In this document: positions 15,516 through 24,495 of the stretch, piece after piece
Layout: each line of letters begins with the position of its first letter
How positions within the stretch are numbered: the stretch's first letter is position 1
NCBI GenBank assembly: GCA_004213565.1
Contig: SHBB01000013.1
Span: 1 to 34,971 of the forward strand
Reading direction: 5' to 3'
Origin: Sandaracinaceae bacterium
GTDB lineage: Bacteria > Myxococcota_A > Polyangia > Polyangiales > Sandaracinaceae
DNA: 34,971 nucleotides
Program-made: the position numbers and the translations under genes
The notes under the pieces: model-generated
The model's database searches: none
What the model was told of the DNA's origin: nothing
The model's input: only the letters and a program-made list of their open reading frames with translations

Positions 15516-15758
15516 GTGGACGCTCCCATCGACAAACGCCGTAGCCTGAACCTCTCGTTCCGACGAGTCGACGAGGTTTTTTCGATGGTCGTGATTGGTC
15601 GTCGCGATGGGACACACGTCGGCGGCCTTCGGCCATGCGCGGCCTCTGCTCCCGCACGAGGTGTTCGCGGACGTGGCCGCGGCGGCGGAGTGGCTCGAGG
15701 CGCGCACGCGGCGGGTGTCGACGCCGGGGCGGCCCGTCGGTACCTTTGCGGTCGACGC
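15516..15758. other. Divergent intergenic region
   Basis: This 243-bp gap separates the divergent biotin carboxylase and sensor kinase genes and must hold both promoters. I see no consensus -35/-10 pair, sigma-54 site or strong hairpin. An open plus-strand stretch near 15595-15740 reads protein-like for about 30 residues (HEVFADVAAAAEWLEARTRR) but has no ribosome site and runs into the kinase gene out of frame; it may be a gene remnant. Confidence 0.4.
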
Positions 15759-18239
15759 ATGTCCCGAACGGACGAGCAGGACCCCGAGGCGGAGAGCGAC
15801 GTGCCTGCGTTCCTGCGCGGCGGAGGCGCGTGCGCGACGCTGATCGCGCGCCACGACTGGCGAGCCACGTCGCTCGGGCCGCTCGAGACCTGGCCCGCTT
15901 CGCTCCGCGCGACGGTGGCCAACATGATGCACACGCGGCAGCCGATGCTCCTGTTCTGGGGCCCCGAGCTGATCCAGCTCTACAACGACGCCTTCGTGCC
16001 GAGCTTCGGGCGCGGCAAACATCCGAAGGCGCTGGGCCAGCCAGCCGAAGAGTGCTGGGCGGAGGCGTGGCCGGTGGTCGGCGCGCAGATCGAGGCCGTG
16101 ATGACGCACGGCGAGCCGGCCTGGCACGAGGACACGCTCGTGCCGATCTACCGCAACGGCCGCATGGAGGAGGTCTTCTGGACCTACAGCTATTCGCCCG
16201 CCCATGACGACGACGGGCGCGTGCACGGCACGCTGGTGATCGTCACCGAGATGACCGGCCGCGTGCTGTCGACGCGCCGGCTCGAGTCGCTGTCGAGGTT
16301 GAGCACCAAGCTGGCCAGGGCCTCGTCCACCGCCGCGTGCCTGGACGCCCTGGAGACCGTGGCGCGCGCGTGTCCCGAGGACGTTCCCTTCGTGGTCGTC
16401 GGCCAGCGCCGCGACGGGGCGTTCGAGGTCGAGCGGGCCACCGGGCTCGACGACGAGTGCGCCGGGCGGGTGGCGGCGCGGCTCGACGCCGACGCGCAGC
16501 CCTGCGAGCGGTGCGCGCTCTCGCTCGGCTTCTCCGTGCCCGCGTCCCCGTGGCCCGAGGAGGTCTCCCGCGTCTTCGCGGTCCGCTTCCCCACCGGGAG
16601 CGGCGAGCGGTGGCTCGCGTTCGGTCTCAGCCCCCGGCTCCCCTTCGACGACGCGTACGAGTCGTACCTGGCGCAGCTCACCGAGCAGCTGGCCGCCGCG
16701 CAGGGGAGGCTCGACGAAGCCCAGGCGTCCAACGCGATCGAGTCCCAGCGGGACAGCCTCCTGATGCAGGCGCCGGTGGCGACCGCGCTGGTGGCCGGAC
16801 CGCAACACGTCTATCAGCTCGCCAACCCTCTCTACGTCGAGATGGTGGGCTTCGACCCGGTGGGCATGGCGTACCTCGAGGCCTTCCCCGAGGTGGCGGA
16901 CACTCCGCTGCCGGGCATCCTGGACCGCGTGTACCAGACGGGGGAGCCGTTCAGCGTCAACGAGATGCAGGTCTCGCTGCGCCAGAGGTCGGACGAGCTC
17001 TTCGTCAACTTCCACCTCGAGCCGCTCCGCAGACCCGGGGGCGACGTGTACGGCATGATGGCGGTCGTGCTCGACATCACCCCGCAGGTGCGGGCCCGCC
17101 AGGCGCTCGAGAAGATCGACGCCGAGCGCGAGAAGCACGTGGCGGCGCTCCAGGAGGCGAGCAGCGCGAAGGACGCCTTCCTGGCCATGCTCGGGCACGA
17201 GCTGAGAAACCCGCTCGCCCCGATCGTCAGCGCGGTGGAGCTGATGAAGCTCCAGGACCCCGAGCCCAACCGGGAGCGCGACACGATCGAGCGTCACGTG
17301 CGAAGGGTCGTCCGCCTCGTCGACGATCTCCTCGACATCGCGCGCATCACCCGCGGCAAGGTCAGCCTCGACCTCGAGCACACGTCTCTGACGGAGGTCG
17401 TCGCGGCGGCGATCGAGCACACGGCGCCGCTCTTCCAGCGGCGCGCGCACCGCCTGGAGGTCGACGTCGCGCCGGACGCCACGGTCGTGGCCGACGAGGG
17501 CCGGCTCGTGCAGGTCGCCGCGAACCTCCTGACGAACGCGGCCCACTACACGCCGGAGGGCGGGGAGGTGCGCGTCGTCGGGAAGGCCGAAGGCGAGCGC
17601 GTGGTGCTCGAGGTCGCCGACACCGGCCAGGGCATCGCCCCGGAGCAGCTCCCGCACGTGTTCGAGCCCTTCACCCAGGGCCCACGCGGGCGCGACCGCG
17701 CGGAGGGTGGCCTGGGGATCGGGCTGGCGTTGGTGCAGGGCCTCGTGGAGCTCCACGGCGGCACGGTGAGCGCGCACAGCGACGGCGACGGCCGAGGGAG
17801 CCGGTTCGTCGTCTCGCTGCCACGCGACTTCCGGACTCCGGGGCGGCAGAGCCAGCCGCCGACACCTCCGCCGCGATCGAAGGCGGCCTCCGGGGCGCGC
17901 GTGCTGATCGTCGACGACAACGAGGACGCGGGCTCGCTGCTCGGACTGGTGGTGGAGCGCCACGGCTATGTGACCGCCGTCGCCACGCACCCGAGGGGCG
18001 CGATCGCGCTCGCGGCCGAGTTCCAGCCCGAGGTCGCCGTGCTCGACATCGGGCTCCCGGAGATGGACGGCTACGAGCTCGCGGCGAAGCTCCGCGAGAT
18101 CGTGCCCGACTGCCGCTTCATCGCGCTGACCGGCTACGGGCAGCAGAACGACCACGCGCGCTCGGCGAGCGCCGGCTTCGAGGCCCACCTGGTCAAGCCC
18201 GTCAAGACGCGGCTCCTCCTCGAGACGCTCCGCGGGTGA
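15759..18239 (+). CDS. Hybrid sensor histidine kinase with PAS domains and a C-terminal receiver
   Basis: The 826-residue product is a soluble-looking hybrid kinase with no membrane segments. Order: PAS-like domain (about 35-170, with LLFWGPELIQLYNDAFVPSF), a weak GAF-like stretch (180-310), a second PAS domain (330-445), a helical linker, HisKA with phosphoacceptor His480 in AMLGHELRNPLAPI, HATPase_c with N-box Asn589/Asn593, DTGQGIAP (621-628) and GGLGIGLALV (650-659), a Pro-rich linker (695-708), and a receiver (714-826) with Asp719/Asp720, phosphoacceptor Asp763, Thr791 and Lys813. All catalytic residues are present. It should autophosphorylate on His480 and pass phosphate to Asp763, then to an unknown partner. 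ATG at 15759 starts the conserved sequence; its ribosome site is weak. No partner regulator is adjacent; the gene ends flush with a convergent LLM oxidoreductase gene. Confidence 0.92.
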   Translation: MSRTDEQDPEAESDVPAFLRGGGACATLIARHDWRATSLGPLETWPASLRATVANMMHTRQPMLLFWGPELIQLYNDAFVPSFGRGKHPKALGQPAEECWAEAWPVVGAQIEAVMTHGEPAWHEDTLVPIYRNGRMEEVFWTYSYSPAHDDDGRVHGTLVIVTEMTGRVLSTRRLESLSRLSTKLARASSTAACLDALETVARACPEDVPFVVVGQRRDGAFEVERATGLDDECAGRVAARLDADAQPCERCALSLGFSVPASPWPEEVSRVFAVRFPTGSGERWLAFGLSPRLPFDDAYESYLAQLTEQLAAAQGRLDEAQASNAIESQRDSLLMQAPVATALVAGPQHVYQLANPLYVEMVGFDPVGMAYLEAFPEVADTPLPGILDRVYQTGEPFSVNEMQVSLRQRSDELFVNFHLEPLRRPGGDVYGMMAVVLDITPQVRARQALEKIDAEREKHVAALQEASSAKDAFLAMLGHELRNPLAPIVSAVELMKLQDPEPNRERDTIERHVRRVVRLVDDLLDIARITRGKVSLDLEHTSLTEVVAAAIEHTAPLFQRRAHRLEVDVAPDATVVADEGRLVQVAANLLTNAAHYTPEGGEVRVVGKAEGERVVLEVADTGQGIAPEQLPHVFEPFTQGPRGRDRAEGGLGIGLALVQGLVELHGGTVSAHSDGDGRGSRFVVSLPRDFRTPGRQSQPPTPPPRSKAASGARVLIVDDNEDAGSLLGLVVERHGYVTAVATHPRGAIALAAEFQPEVAVLDIGLPEMDGYELAAKLREIVPDCRFIALTGYGQQNDHARSASAGFEAHLVKPVKTRLLLETLRG

Positions 18240-19223
18240 CTACGCGGCGGCCGCGGCGGCGAGCTCGAAGGAGCGGAGACGGGCGGCCGGGTCGTGGATG
18301 GGGGCGGTGACGATGAGCTCGTCGGCGCCCGTCCGCTCCACGAAGGCCTGCATGCCCTTCCGCAGCGCGTCCTCGGGGCCGTAGAAGGAGCAGGCGAGCG
18401 CGTGCTCGAGCACCGCGCGGTCCGCGGGGCCGAGGGACTCTCGGTAGCCCTCACGCGGGGGCGCGAGCTGGCCCGGGGTGCCGCGGCGGAGGGCGACGAA
18501 GGCCTGCTCGATCGTGGTGGCGAGCCGGCGCGCCTCGGGGACCGTGTCGGCGCCGAAGACGTTGACGGCGAGCATCACGTAGGGCGCGTCGAGCTGCGCC
18601 GAGGGCTGGAAGCGCCGCCGGTAGAGCGCGATCGCCTCCTCGAGCTGCGCCGGGGCGAAGTGCGACGCGAACGCGTACGGGAGCCCGAGGGCCGCGGCGA
18701 GCTGCGCGCCGAAGAGGCTCGAGCCGAGGATCCAGAGCGGCACGTCGAGCCCCTCGCCCGGCACCGCGCGGACGCGCCCCGGCCGCCCGCCCGGCTGGAA
18801 GTAGCTCCGCAGCTCCACGACGTCGTCGGGGAAGGACTCCGCGGCCCGGTGCGGGTCGCGGCGGAGCGCGTGGGCGGTGACCGGATCGGAGCCGGGCGCG
18901 CGCCCGAGGCCCAGATCGATGCGCCCGGGGAAGAGCGCCTCGAGCGTCCCGAACTGCTCCGCGATGACGAGGGGCGCGTGGTTGGGCAGCATGATCCCGC
19001 CCGCCCCGACCCGGATGGTCTTCGTGGCGCTCGCGACGTGCGCGATGCAGAGGGACGTCGCCGCGCTCGCGATGCCCGGCATCCCGTGGTGCTCCGCGAT
19101 CCAGAAGCGCCGATACCCGAGGCGCTCGACCTCCTGCGCCAGCTCACGGCTCGCGGCGAGCGCCGTCGCGACGTCGCCGCCCTCGACGATCGGAGCGAGA
19201 TCCAGGACCGACAGGGGAACCAT
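18240..19223 (-). CDS. LLM-class (bacterial luciferase-like) flavin-dependent oxidoreductase
   Basis: The 327-residue product begins [16 protein letters not shown], the usual start of the YhbW-type group of luciferase-like monooxygenases. It contains [38 protein letters not shown] and the loop [12 protein letters not shown], which form the TIM-barrel flavin pocket in this family. Such enzymes use reduced flavin (FMN or F420) to oxidise small molecules; the substrate is unknown. The ATG at 19223 is preferred over a GTG two codons upstream because it matches the family start. The stop abuts that of the sensor kinase with no gap. The lipoprotein gene at 19270 lies 46 bp upstream on the same strand. 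A damaged copy of this gene's 3' end lies 5 kb away at 13136-13220. Confidence 0.9.
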   Translation of the reverse strand: MVPLSVLDLAPIVEGGDVATALAASRELAQEVERLGYRRFWIAEHHGMPGIASAATSLCIAHVASATKTIRVGAGGIMLPNHAPLVIAEQFGTLEALFPGRIDLGLGRAPGSDPVTAHALRRDPHRAAESFPDDVVELRSYFQPGGRPGRVRAVPGEGLDVPLWILGSSLFGAQLAAALGLPYAFASHFAPAQLEEAIALYRRRFQPSAQLDAPYVMLAVNVFGADTVPEARRLATTIEQAFVALRRGTPGQLAPPREGYRESLGPADRAVLEHALACSFYGPEDALRKGMQAFVERTGADELIVTAPIHDPAARLRSFELAAAAAA

Positions 19224-19269
19224 GCACACGTCGTGGAGCCCGCGCGGCGCGCCGCAAGCCCCGACCCGC

Positions 19270-20169
19270 TCAGAGCCCGAAGCCCGCGAGGCCGCGCGGG
19301 GCCGGCGCGATGTCCACCCCGTCCAGGAGGTCCACCCGCGCGTCGCCCGGCGCGCACCCGAGCTGGGCGCACGCGGCGGCCCTGGCCTGCAGGCAGGCCT
19401 CGACGCGGCTCGCGCCGGACTCCGCCTCGCCGACCGCCCGCGCGACCTCGGCCAGGACGCCCTCGACGGTCCACCGCGCGTCGCCGTTCGTCACGCGCAA
19501 GCTGGAGCCGCGGCGCGTGAGCTCGTACCGCGCCTCGTCCTCGCACGACCGCTCCCCCAGGGCCTCGCACGCCGCCGCGCGCGCCGCGGCCTCGGCCGCC
19601 TCCTGCGTCTCGCCCTCGCCGGTCCCCGTCGCCTCGCGCGTGACCACGTGGATGGCTACCACGCAGCGGCCCCCGGGCGGGTGTACGTAGTCCGCCGAGG
19701 GCTCGGCGCCGAGCACGAGCGCGACGGGGACGCCGCCCACCTCGAGCACACTGCATCGCTCCCCCTCCGGGCACGCGTCCCGGGCCGCGACGCGACAGGC
19801 GTCCGTGTGGTCGGGCGCGCTCGCGGTCGCCTCCCGCCGCCCTCCGCGCACGACATGGGCCTCCACCGTCACCCCCGCCTCGCCCTCGCGCCGCTCGCTC
19901 CAGACCCGACCGACGGCGTCGGTGGTGTAGCAAGTCTCGCTGCCGCGCCCGAAGAGCTGCGCGCAGGCGTCCGCGAAGGCGGCGCGCGTGGCCTCGTCGG
20001 CGCTCGGCGCGGTCGCGGTCGCGGTGGCCCGGCCGTCGTCGTCCCACATCACGCGGACGGCGCACTCCGCCTCGGCCACGAGGACCGATGGCGGGCTCGC
20101 GGGGCGCGGCGAGCTCGACGCCTGAGGTCCACAGCCCAGACAGGCGAGCGCGAGGAGGAGGCGCGGCAT
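19270..20169 (-). CDS. Hypothetical lipoprotein
   Basis: The 299-residue product starts [14 protein letters not shown], a lipoprotein signal with lipobox CLGC. The mature protein is Ala/Glu/Cys-rich. It contains loosely repeated units of about 70 residues, each with helical AAA/EAA stretches and paired Cys (for example [44 protein letters not shown]), which suggests an internal repeat of a small disulfide-containing domain. I do not recognise a family. ATG at 20169 is chosen; a GTG three codons upstream is also possible. It may be co-transcribed with the LLM oxidoreductase gene 46 bp downstream. Confidence 0.7.
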   Translation of the reverse strand: MPRLLLALACLGCGPQASSSPRPASPPSVLVAEAECAVRVMWDDDGRATATATAPSADEATRAAFADACAQLFGRGSETCYTTDAVGRVWSERREGEAGVTVEAHVVRGGRREATASAPDHTDACRVAARDACPEGERCSVLEVGGVPVALVLGAEPSADYVHPPGGRCVVAIHVVTREATGTGEGETQEAAEAAARAAACEALGERSCEDEARYELTRRGSSLRVTNGDARWTVEGVLAEVARAVGEAESGASRVEACLQARAAACAQLGCAPGDARVDLLDGVDIAPAPRGLAGFGL

Positions 20170-20282
20170 CGAGTCCACGTACCACGCCCCTCGGCGAGTT
20201 TCCCCTGAACTTCGTTCGGGCTCGATGGCCCGGCGATCAACGCTCGGTCTCGGTCGGACCGACGACGATCGGCTCGCGGGCT

Positions 20283-20297
20283 TGGCACGCGAGCTGC
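20283..20297 (+). promoter_or_regulatory. Sigma-54-type (-24/-12) promoter
   Basis: The sequence tGGCACGcgagctGC has the -24 element TGGCACG (20283-20289) and the -12 element CTGC (20294-20297). The invariant GG (20284-20285) and GC (20296-20297) are 10 bp apart, exactly as required; only the first base of TTGC differs from consensus. It lies in the intergenic region just before the small gene at 20311, so transcription would start almost at its ATG and give a near-leaderless message. No enhancer-binding protein gene is adjacent. Confidence 0.5.
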
Positions 20298-20310
20298 GTA
20301 TGCGGTCGGC

Positions 20311-20643
20311 ATGGACAGACGTCGAACCCCCACCAAGCCCGCGCTCGCCATGAGCGCTTCCCTGCGGCGCGCTCGCGCCATCTCGGCCATGACGCGCCGC
20401 CACGGCCTCGATCTGCGCTGCCAGACCTTGCTCGAGGCGGTGGTGGAAGGGGCGCGCGGCGCCGCGCTCGCGGCCCGCGTCGGCGCCGACGCGACGGAGC
20501 TCGCCCAGCACGAGGGCTGGTTCATGCAGGCGACACGCGGCCTGACGGTCTACGCCGCCGCGGCCGAGGTCCTCCACGTCAGCGCGCGCGGCGCCCCCTC
20601 CGTGCGGCCGGCTCCCCCCGCCCAGCCGCGCCGCCCCGGTTGA
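20311..20643 (+). CDS. Small hypothetical protein
   Basis: A 110-residue frame with an Arg-rich N-terminus, a helical central part (about residues 33-90, with LLEAVVEGARGAALAARVGA and GWFMQATRGLTVYAAAAEVL) and a Pro-rich tail. No family is recognised. It is preceded by a sigma-54-type promoter but lacks a Shine-Dalgarno sequence; the start could instead be the ATG at 20350. The amphipathic central region and the promoter argue that it is real, but in DNA this GC-rich a chance frame of this size is possible. If it is not a gene, 20170-20830 holds nothing recognisable apart from the promoter and a palindrome. Confidence 0.4.
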   Translation: MDRRRTPTKPALAMSASLRRARAISAMTRRHGLDLRCQTLLEAVVEGARGAALAARVGADATELAQHEGWFMQATRGLTVYAAAAEVLHVSARGAPSVRPAPPAQPRRPG

Positions 20644-20830
20644 GCCGCGTGTCTCGCGCCGAGACATGCCATCGCATCGGACGACTCACCGCGAGGCACG
20701 CCGAGAGATTGCGCGCGAGACGTTCGCACGCCCACCGCTCGGCCTCTTCAGGCCCCGACACGCCGCCAACAGACTTCGCTATGCTCTGGTCGAGCTCGAG
20801 CTCGTAGGACGATCTCCCAGGAGTCTGGAT

Positions 20831-21589
20831 ATGGCCGAGAACGGACACAGACGAGGGCTGAGCGTGATCGCAGGAGCGGGGCTCGTCCTCGTCCTGGTGG
20901 CGTGCGGCGGCTCGAGCCCGGCGCCTGCGTCGAGCGCGGATCCGCAAACGGAGGACGATGGGGGAGACGAGGTGGTCCTCGGCGTCCTGGTCGGTGACGG
21001 CGCATCGGAGCCGCTACCGCCGCCGCGCGCTGCGGCACGCGTCCCGGCGGATCGCGCGTCGGTCTCCGACCCGGACGTCCCGCCGGCCCTCGCGGAGGCC
21101 GAGCGGTCCTTCGCCGAGGCGCTCGCCACGCCGCTCGGGGCCGAAGAGGCGGCGGAGGACACGCGGGCCGCCGTCGCGCGGCTCTCGGAGCAGCTGCGGG
21201 CGGCGAGCGCGGCGGTGAGCGAGGCGCTCGCTCGATACCGGCCGTTCTACGATGACGGGAGGCTCGGCCCGGTCGCGCGGACTCGCTCGGGCGATCTCCT
21301 CGACGCCCACGCCGCCCGCGTCGCCGTCGCCAACGTGCCGCTCCCGCTCGACCTGCGCGAGGCCACGGCGGAGGCGGCGCCAGACGTGCGCGCCGAGGTC
21401 GAGCGCGTCTTTCACGATCGCATCGGTGAGGAGATGGCGCGCCGAGCGGAGCCGCTCTACTGCCTCGCCGTCGAGCAGTACCGCGCCGCTGGCACCGAGC
21501 GCGCCCAGGCCCAGCTCGCGCGCTACGGCGAGGCGTTCGTGAGCCACTGCGCGCAGACCAGGACGGCGCCGCCCCACGAGCGCGGCTGA
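20831..21589 (+). CDS. Hypothetical lipoprotein
   Basis: The 252-residue product begins with a lipoprotein signal, lipobox LVACG, followed by a Ser/Pro/Asp-rich linker to about residue 85. The rest is helical and charged (EEAAEDTRAAVARLSEQLRA and DVRAEVERVFHDRIGEEMAR), with two late Cys residues in LYCLAVEQ and SHCAQT. I do not recognise the family. ATG at 20831 is chosen over upstream in-frame ATG codons because it has AGGAG at good distance and starts the signal peptide. A 14-bp perfect palindrome (cgagctcgagctcg, 20791-20804) lies 26 nt upstream and could be an operator. Confidence 0.75.
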   Translation: MAENGHRRGLSVIAGAGLVLVLVACGGSSPAPASSADPQTEDDGGDEVVLGVLVGDGASEPLPPPRAAARVPADRASVSDPDVPPALAEAERSFAEALATPLGAEEAAEDTRAAVARLSEQLRAASAAVSEALARYRPFYDDGRLGPVARTRSGDLLDAHAARVAVANVPLPLDLREATAEAAPDVRAEVERVFHDRIGEEMARRAEPLYCLAVEQYRAAGTERAQAQLARYGEAFVSHCAQTRTAPPHERG

Positions 21590-21865
21590 CGCTCCCCGGG
21601 GACGATCACACACGTTCGTCGAGCTCCGGCGTTCGTGAGTCCGTGCGCGCCGAGGAGGTCCGGCCGCCGGTCCAGACGCCACACCTCCGGGGCCGTGGGA
21701 CGTGAGCGCACGGCGGCATGGAGCACGGGTTGACGAGGGCGCGGGGCCACGACGCCGTCGCCGGCGTGGCGCGATCCAGCTTGCGCCGTTTCGTGATGTG
21801 CGTATGCAAGCCCGGTGACGGAGTATCGCCGCTCACAGCTGAGTCTCTACGAAAAGGACCGCGAC

Positions 21866-22090
21866 ATGGGTTTACGAGCGCCGGTCGAAGTCTGCCGCCA
21901 TCGACCCCTGACCTGCCCCGAGTGCGGCCAGGCCGGCTGTGGATTGATGGACTGCCTGGAGCACGCGTTCGACGTGGTCTTCATCGAGCCTCGCCGGGCC
22001 GTCGCCGCGTGTCTGGGCTGCGGTGCCGCCACCGAGCTCGACTGGGGGCTCTCGGTCATGCCCGACGACGGCGGCGCCGACGAGCGCTGA
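21866..22090 (+). CDS. Small protein with paired cysteine motifs (zinc-ribbon-like)
   Basis: The 74-residue product contains CPECGQAGCGLMDC near residues 19-32 and CLGCG near 51-55. CxxC pairs separated by about 30 residues suggest a zinc-binding ribbon. ATG at 21866 follows AAGGA at good spacing; a GTG at 21815 would add 17 residues. The 276 bp upstream (21590-21865) contain no other gene I can support. No function can be assigned. Confidence 0.5.
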   Translation: MGLRAPVEVCRHRPLTCPECGQAGCGLMDCLEHAFDVVFIEPRRAVAACLGCGAATELDWGLSVMPDDGGADER

Positions 22091-22151
22091 TCTTTCCTTA
22101 TCCGTCGGCCGCGACGATGGCGTCTACCCGCGCCGCGTGACAGGGCGTCCG

Positions 22152-22647
22152 ATGATGCGCGCCTCGATCGCCTTCCTTCTCCGACGTCGGCGCCTACGAG
22201 CGCGGCGCGCCGTTCCCCTGCGGCGACGGCGTCGCGCAAGGGCACGAGGCCTGCGACGACGGGAACCACGACGACACGGACGCGTGCACGAGCGCCTGCG
22301 AGGCCGCGACGTGCGGAGACGGATTCGTCTGGGCGGGCGTCGAGGGCTGCGACGACGGCGACGCGATCGACGGCGACGGCTGCAGCGCGACGTGCGAGGT
22401 CGAGGACGCTTCGGACGCCGGTCTGGTGACCGACGGGGGCCGATCGCGCGATGGCGGCCGCACGGTCGACGCGAGCGCCGCGCACGACAGCGGCGCGACG
22501 GCCCCGGACGGCTCCTCGGAGCCCGGGAGCGGGCGCGACGAGGGCTGTGGATGCGTAACGGTCGGGGCGACGCCGCGGTCGCAGGCGATCTGGCCGCTCC
22601 TGCTGGCGGCGGCCGTGCTCGGCTGGCGACATCGGCAGAGACGCTGA
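22152..22647 (+). pseudogene. Frameshifted cysteine-repeat protein with a MYXO-CTERM-like tail
   Basis: The frame starting at ATG 22152/22155 reads MMRASIAFLL, the start of a signal peptide, then turns into Arg-rich nonsense. The frame offset by one, open from 22156, encodes DUF4215-type repeats (FPCGDGVAQGHEACDDGN; CGDGFVWAGVEGCDDGD; DGDGCSATC), an Asp/Ser/Gly-rich linker and a C-terminus GCGC...WPLLLAAAVLGWRHRQRR. That end, a Cys pair, a hydrophobic helix and an Arg-rich tail, is a MYXO-CTERM-type sorting signal. No start codon exists in the second frame before the repeats; the nearest GTG (22426) would omit them. A deletion or frameshift between about 22170 and 22195 therefore seems to have broken the gene and removed part of its N-terminus. 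A sequencing error alone would not explain the very short signal region. Confidence 0.6.
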
Positions 22648-22707
22648 CAGGCGCTCTCGACCGGTCGAGGTTGAATGAACGAACACGCGAGGGCCACGGA
22701 GCACGCC

Positions 22708-24432
22708 ATGACACGACTCACTCCATTGCTCTTCTTGATGACGTCGACGGCCTGCGGCGAGAGCCCCCTGCGCTGCGGCGAAGGGACGGCGCGCGAAGGC
22801 GACACCTGCGTCGCCCTCGCCGACGGATCCATCCCGGGTGACGGATCGGTGCCCGGCGACGCGGACGACGTCGACCTCCGCGAGGGCCGCGAGCCGCTGG
22901 CCGACACCGCCATCGTGCTGCCGTCGGTCCATGGCGAGCTCCTCGCGGTCGGAGACGCGCACGTGGCGGTCGCCACCGGCGACGAGTGCGACTTCAGCTA
23001 CGTCAACGAGTTCGAGTGCACGTACACCTGGCACGACGACGCGGGCGCGCCGGTCGCGCAGCTCCCGAACGCGTCGCCCGTCTACGTCGACGACTTCGCG
23101 ACGCCCGACGGATCGGTGCTCGGGCTCTCCTGGGCGCGCCGAGACCGGGACGACTGTGACGCGTTTGTCCCCAAATACGAGGGCACGGTCGGGTTCGTGC
23201 GCGCCGAGGACGGCGCGGTGCAGTGGAGCACGACCACCGTCTTCTCGACCTCGACCGGGCGCGGGTTCACCACCCACGGAGGGTGGGGATCCGTGTCCTC
23301 GGATGGTCCGACGGAGTGCTCCAGGAACTCGCAGCGGGTGAGCATGACGACGGGCGAAGTCATCGGGGGCATGTGGCCGATCGAGCTCGCGGATGGCCGG
23401 CTCTTGATGCAGGAGATCATCGACGACAACACTCACTGGTCGGTCCGCAGCGGCGACTCCGTCCGCCCGATCGGGTCCGTCCCCCTCGGCGTCAACCTCG
23501 AAGACGCCGGAGGCGACCTGCTCCACCTGGTAGACGAACACCCCGAGAGGGATGCGAGCGTCACCTCCTTCGACCTCACGACGGGCGAGCGGTTCGTGTC
23601 CCCCCTGGGATACGAGACCGGGATCGGGCGCTGGTCCATCTCGGCGCGAAGGGGGAGGCGGACCGACATGCCCGTCGAGGTGCTCTTCACGGACATCCGC
23701 GGCGAGTGGGGCACGCGCCGCGTCGAGGCACGCTCGTGGTTCCTGGGCTGGGGCGAGTCGTCGGTGTACCTGGAAGACGGCGAAGAGGCGGGTCGGCTCG
23801 ATCTCGAGACCGGCGAGTACGAGACGCTCGTCGTGGGCCGCGGGCGGGTCAGCGGGTTGCTCACCGGAGGCGCCCTGTTCGTCACGCGGGACGACGTGCT
23901 CCACGCGCTCGACGAAGACGGCGCGCGGCAGCTCGCGTCGAACGTGAGGCACGTCTACGGCGCGGGGCTCGTCGAAGACAGGCACCACCGACGTGGCGTC
24001 GACGCCGCCGAGCCGCGGGGCGGCTTCGTGTTCGTCGTGACCGACGACGATCGACTCTACGCCTACAACGCCGCGGTGGACCGACTGGCCCTGCTGAGCG
24101 ACGCGGTGGCGTTCAGCACGCGCTCGGCGACCGGCGTCCGCGCGACGGTCCCGGTTGGATGCAAGATGCCCCACCATCCGCGGGTCGCGGGGGATGCCAC
24201 GAGCCGCAACCGCTACGTCTTCTCCGAGGCGCTCGACGACGACACGCTCGCGGTCTTCGTCGGCGACGTGGCCCTGACCTCACCGCCCAGCCGCGTGACG
24301 ACGATCCGCGCCGACCTGTGCCGGTCGCCCAGCGTGAACGCGAGCGGCACCCGCGTGGCGTGGATCGAGGACGAGGCGCCGCGCGGCCTCGAGCCGTTCG
24401 GGACCGGCCCGCTGCGGCTGGCGACGTTCTGA
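22708..24432 (+). CDS. Large hypothetical lipoprotein, probably a beta-propeller
   Basis: The 574-residue product begins MTRLTPLLFLMTSTACGES, a lipoprotein signal with lipobox STAC. A short Cys-containing segment and Asp/Gly-rich linker follow. The body alternates short beta-strand blocks of the type AVGDAHVAVATGDECDF, GTVGFVRAEDGAVQWSTTTV, GRLDLETGEYETLVVGRGRV and DDVLHALDEDGARQLASNV, resembling PQQ/WD-like propeller blades. It fits a family of large myxobacterial exported propeller lipoproteins, but no catalytic motif is seen. ATG at 22708 is chosen over 22675 because it starts the signal peptide and has GGAG upstream. The receiver-like gene at 24496 lies 63 bp downstream on the same strand. 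Confidence 0.75.
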   Translation: MTRLTPLLFLMTSTACGESPLRCGEGTAREGDTCVALADGSIPGDGSVPGDADDVDLREGREPLADTAIVLPSVHGELLAVGDAHVAVATGDECDFSYVNEFECTYTWHDDAGAPVAQLPNASPVYVDDFATPDGSVLGLSWARRDRDDCDAFVPKYEGTVGFVRAEDGAVQWSTTTVFSTSTGRGFTTHGGWGSVSSDGPTECSRNSQRVSMTTGEVIGGMWPIELADGRLLMQEIIDDNTHWSVRSGDSVRPIGSVPLGVNLEDAGGDLLHLVDEHPERDASVTSFDLTTGERFVSPLGYETGIGRWSISARRGRRTDMPVEVLFTDIRGEWGTRRVEARSWFLGWGESSVYLEDGEEAGRLDLETGEYETLVVGRGRVSGLLTGGALFVTRDDVLHALDEDGARQLASNVRHVYGAGLVEDRHHRRGVDAAEPRGGFVFVVTDDDRLYAYNAAVDRLALLSDAVAFSTRSATGVRATVPVGCKMPHHPRVAGDATSRNRYVFSEALDDDTLAVFVGDVALTSPPSRVTTIRADLCRSPSVNASGTRVAWIEDEAPRGLEPFGTGPLRLATF

Positions 24433-24495
24433 GCCCGCGTGATGACCCCGGCTCGTGAGCGTTGGCCAGTCCGAAGACGGGTCTACGTGGGGCGC

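Noticed and set aside
15595-15843. Possible small plus-strand gene before the sensor kinase
   Set aside because: A 30-residue protein-like stretch exists, but there is no ribosome site and it overlaps the kinase gene out of frame.
13275-18188. Very long minus-strand open frame running through the carboxylase gene and antisense to the sensor kinase
   Set aside because: Only 13275-15515 has protein family character; the rest is low-complexity Arg/His/Leu antisense to a clear kinase gene, as expected in very GC-rich DNA.
21606-21836. Minus-strand frame in the gap before the zinc-ribbon-like gene
   Set aside because: No start signal, no family character, composition like a random frame.
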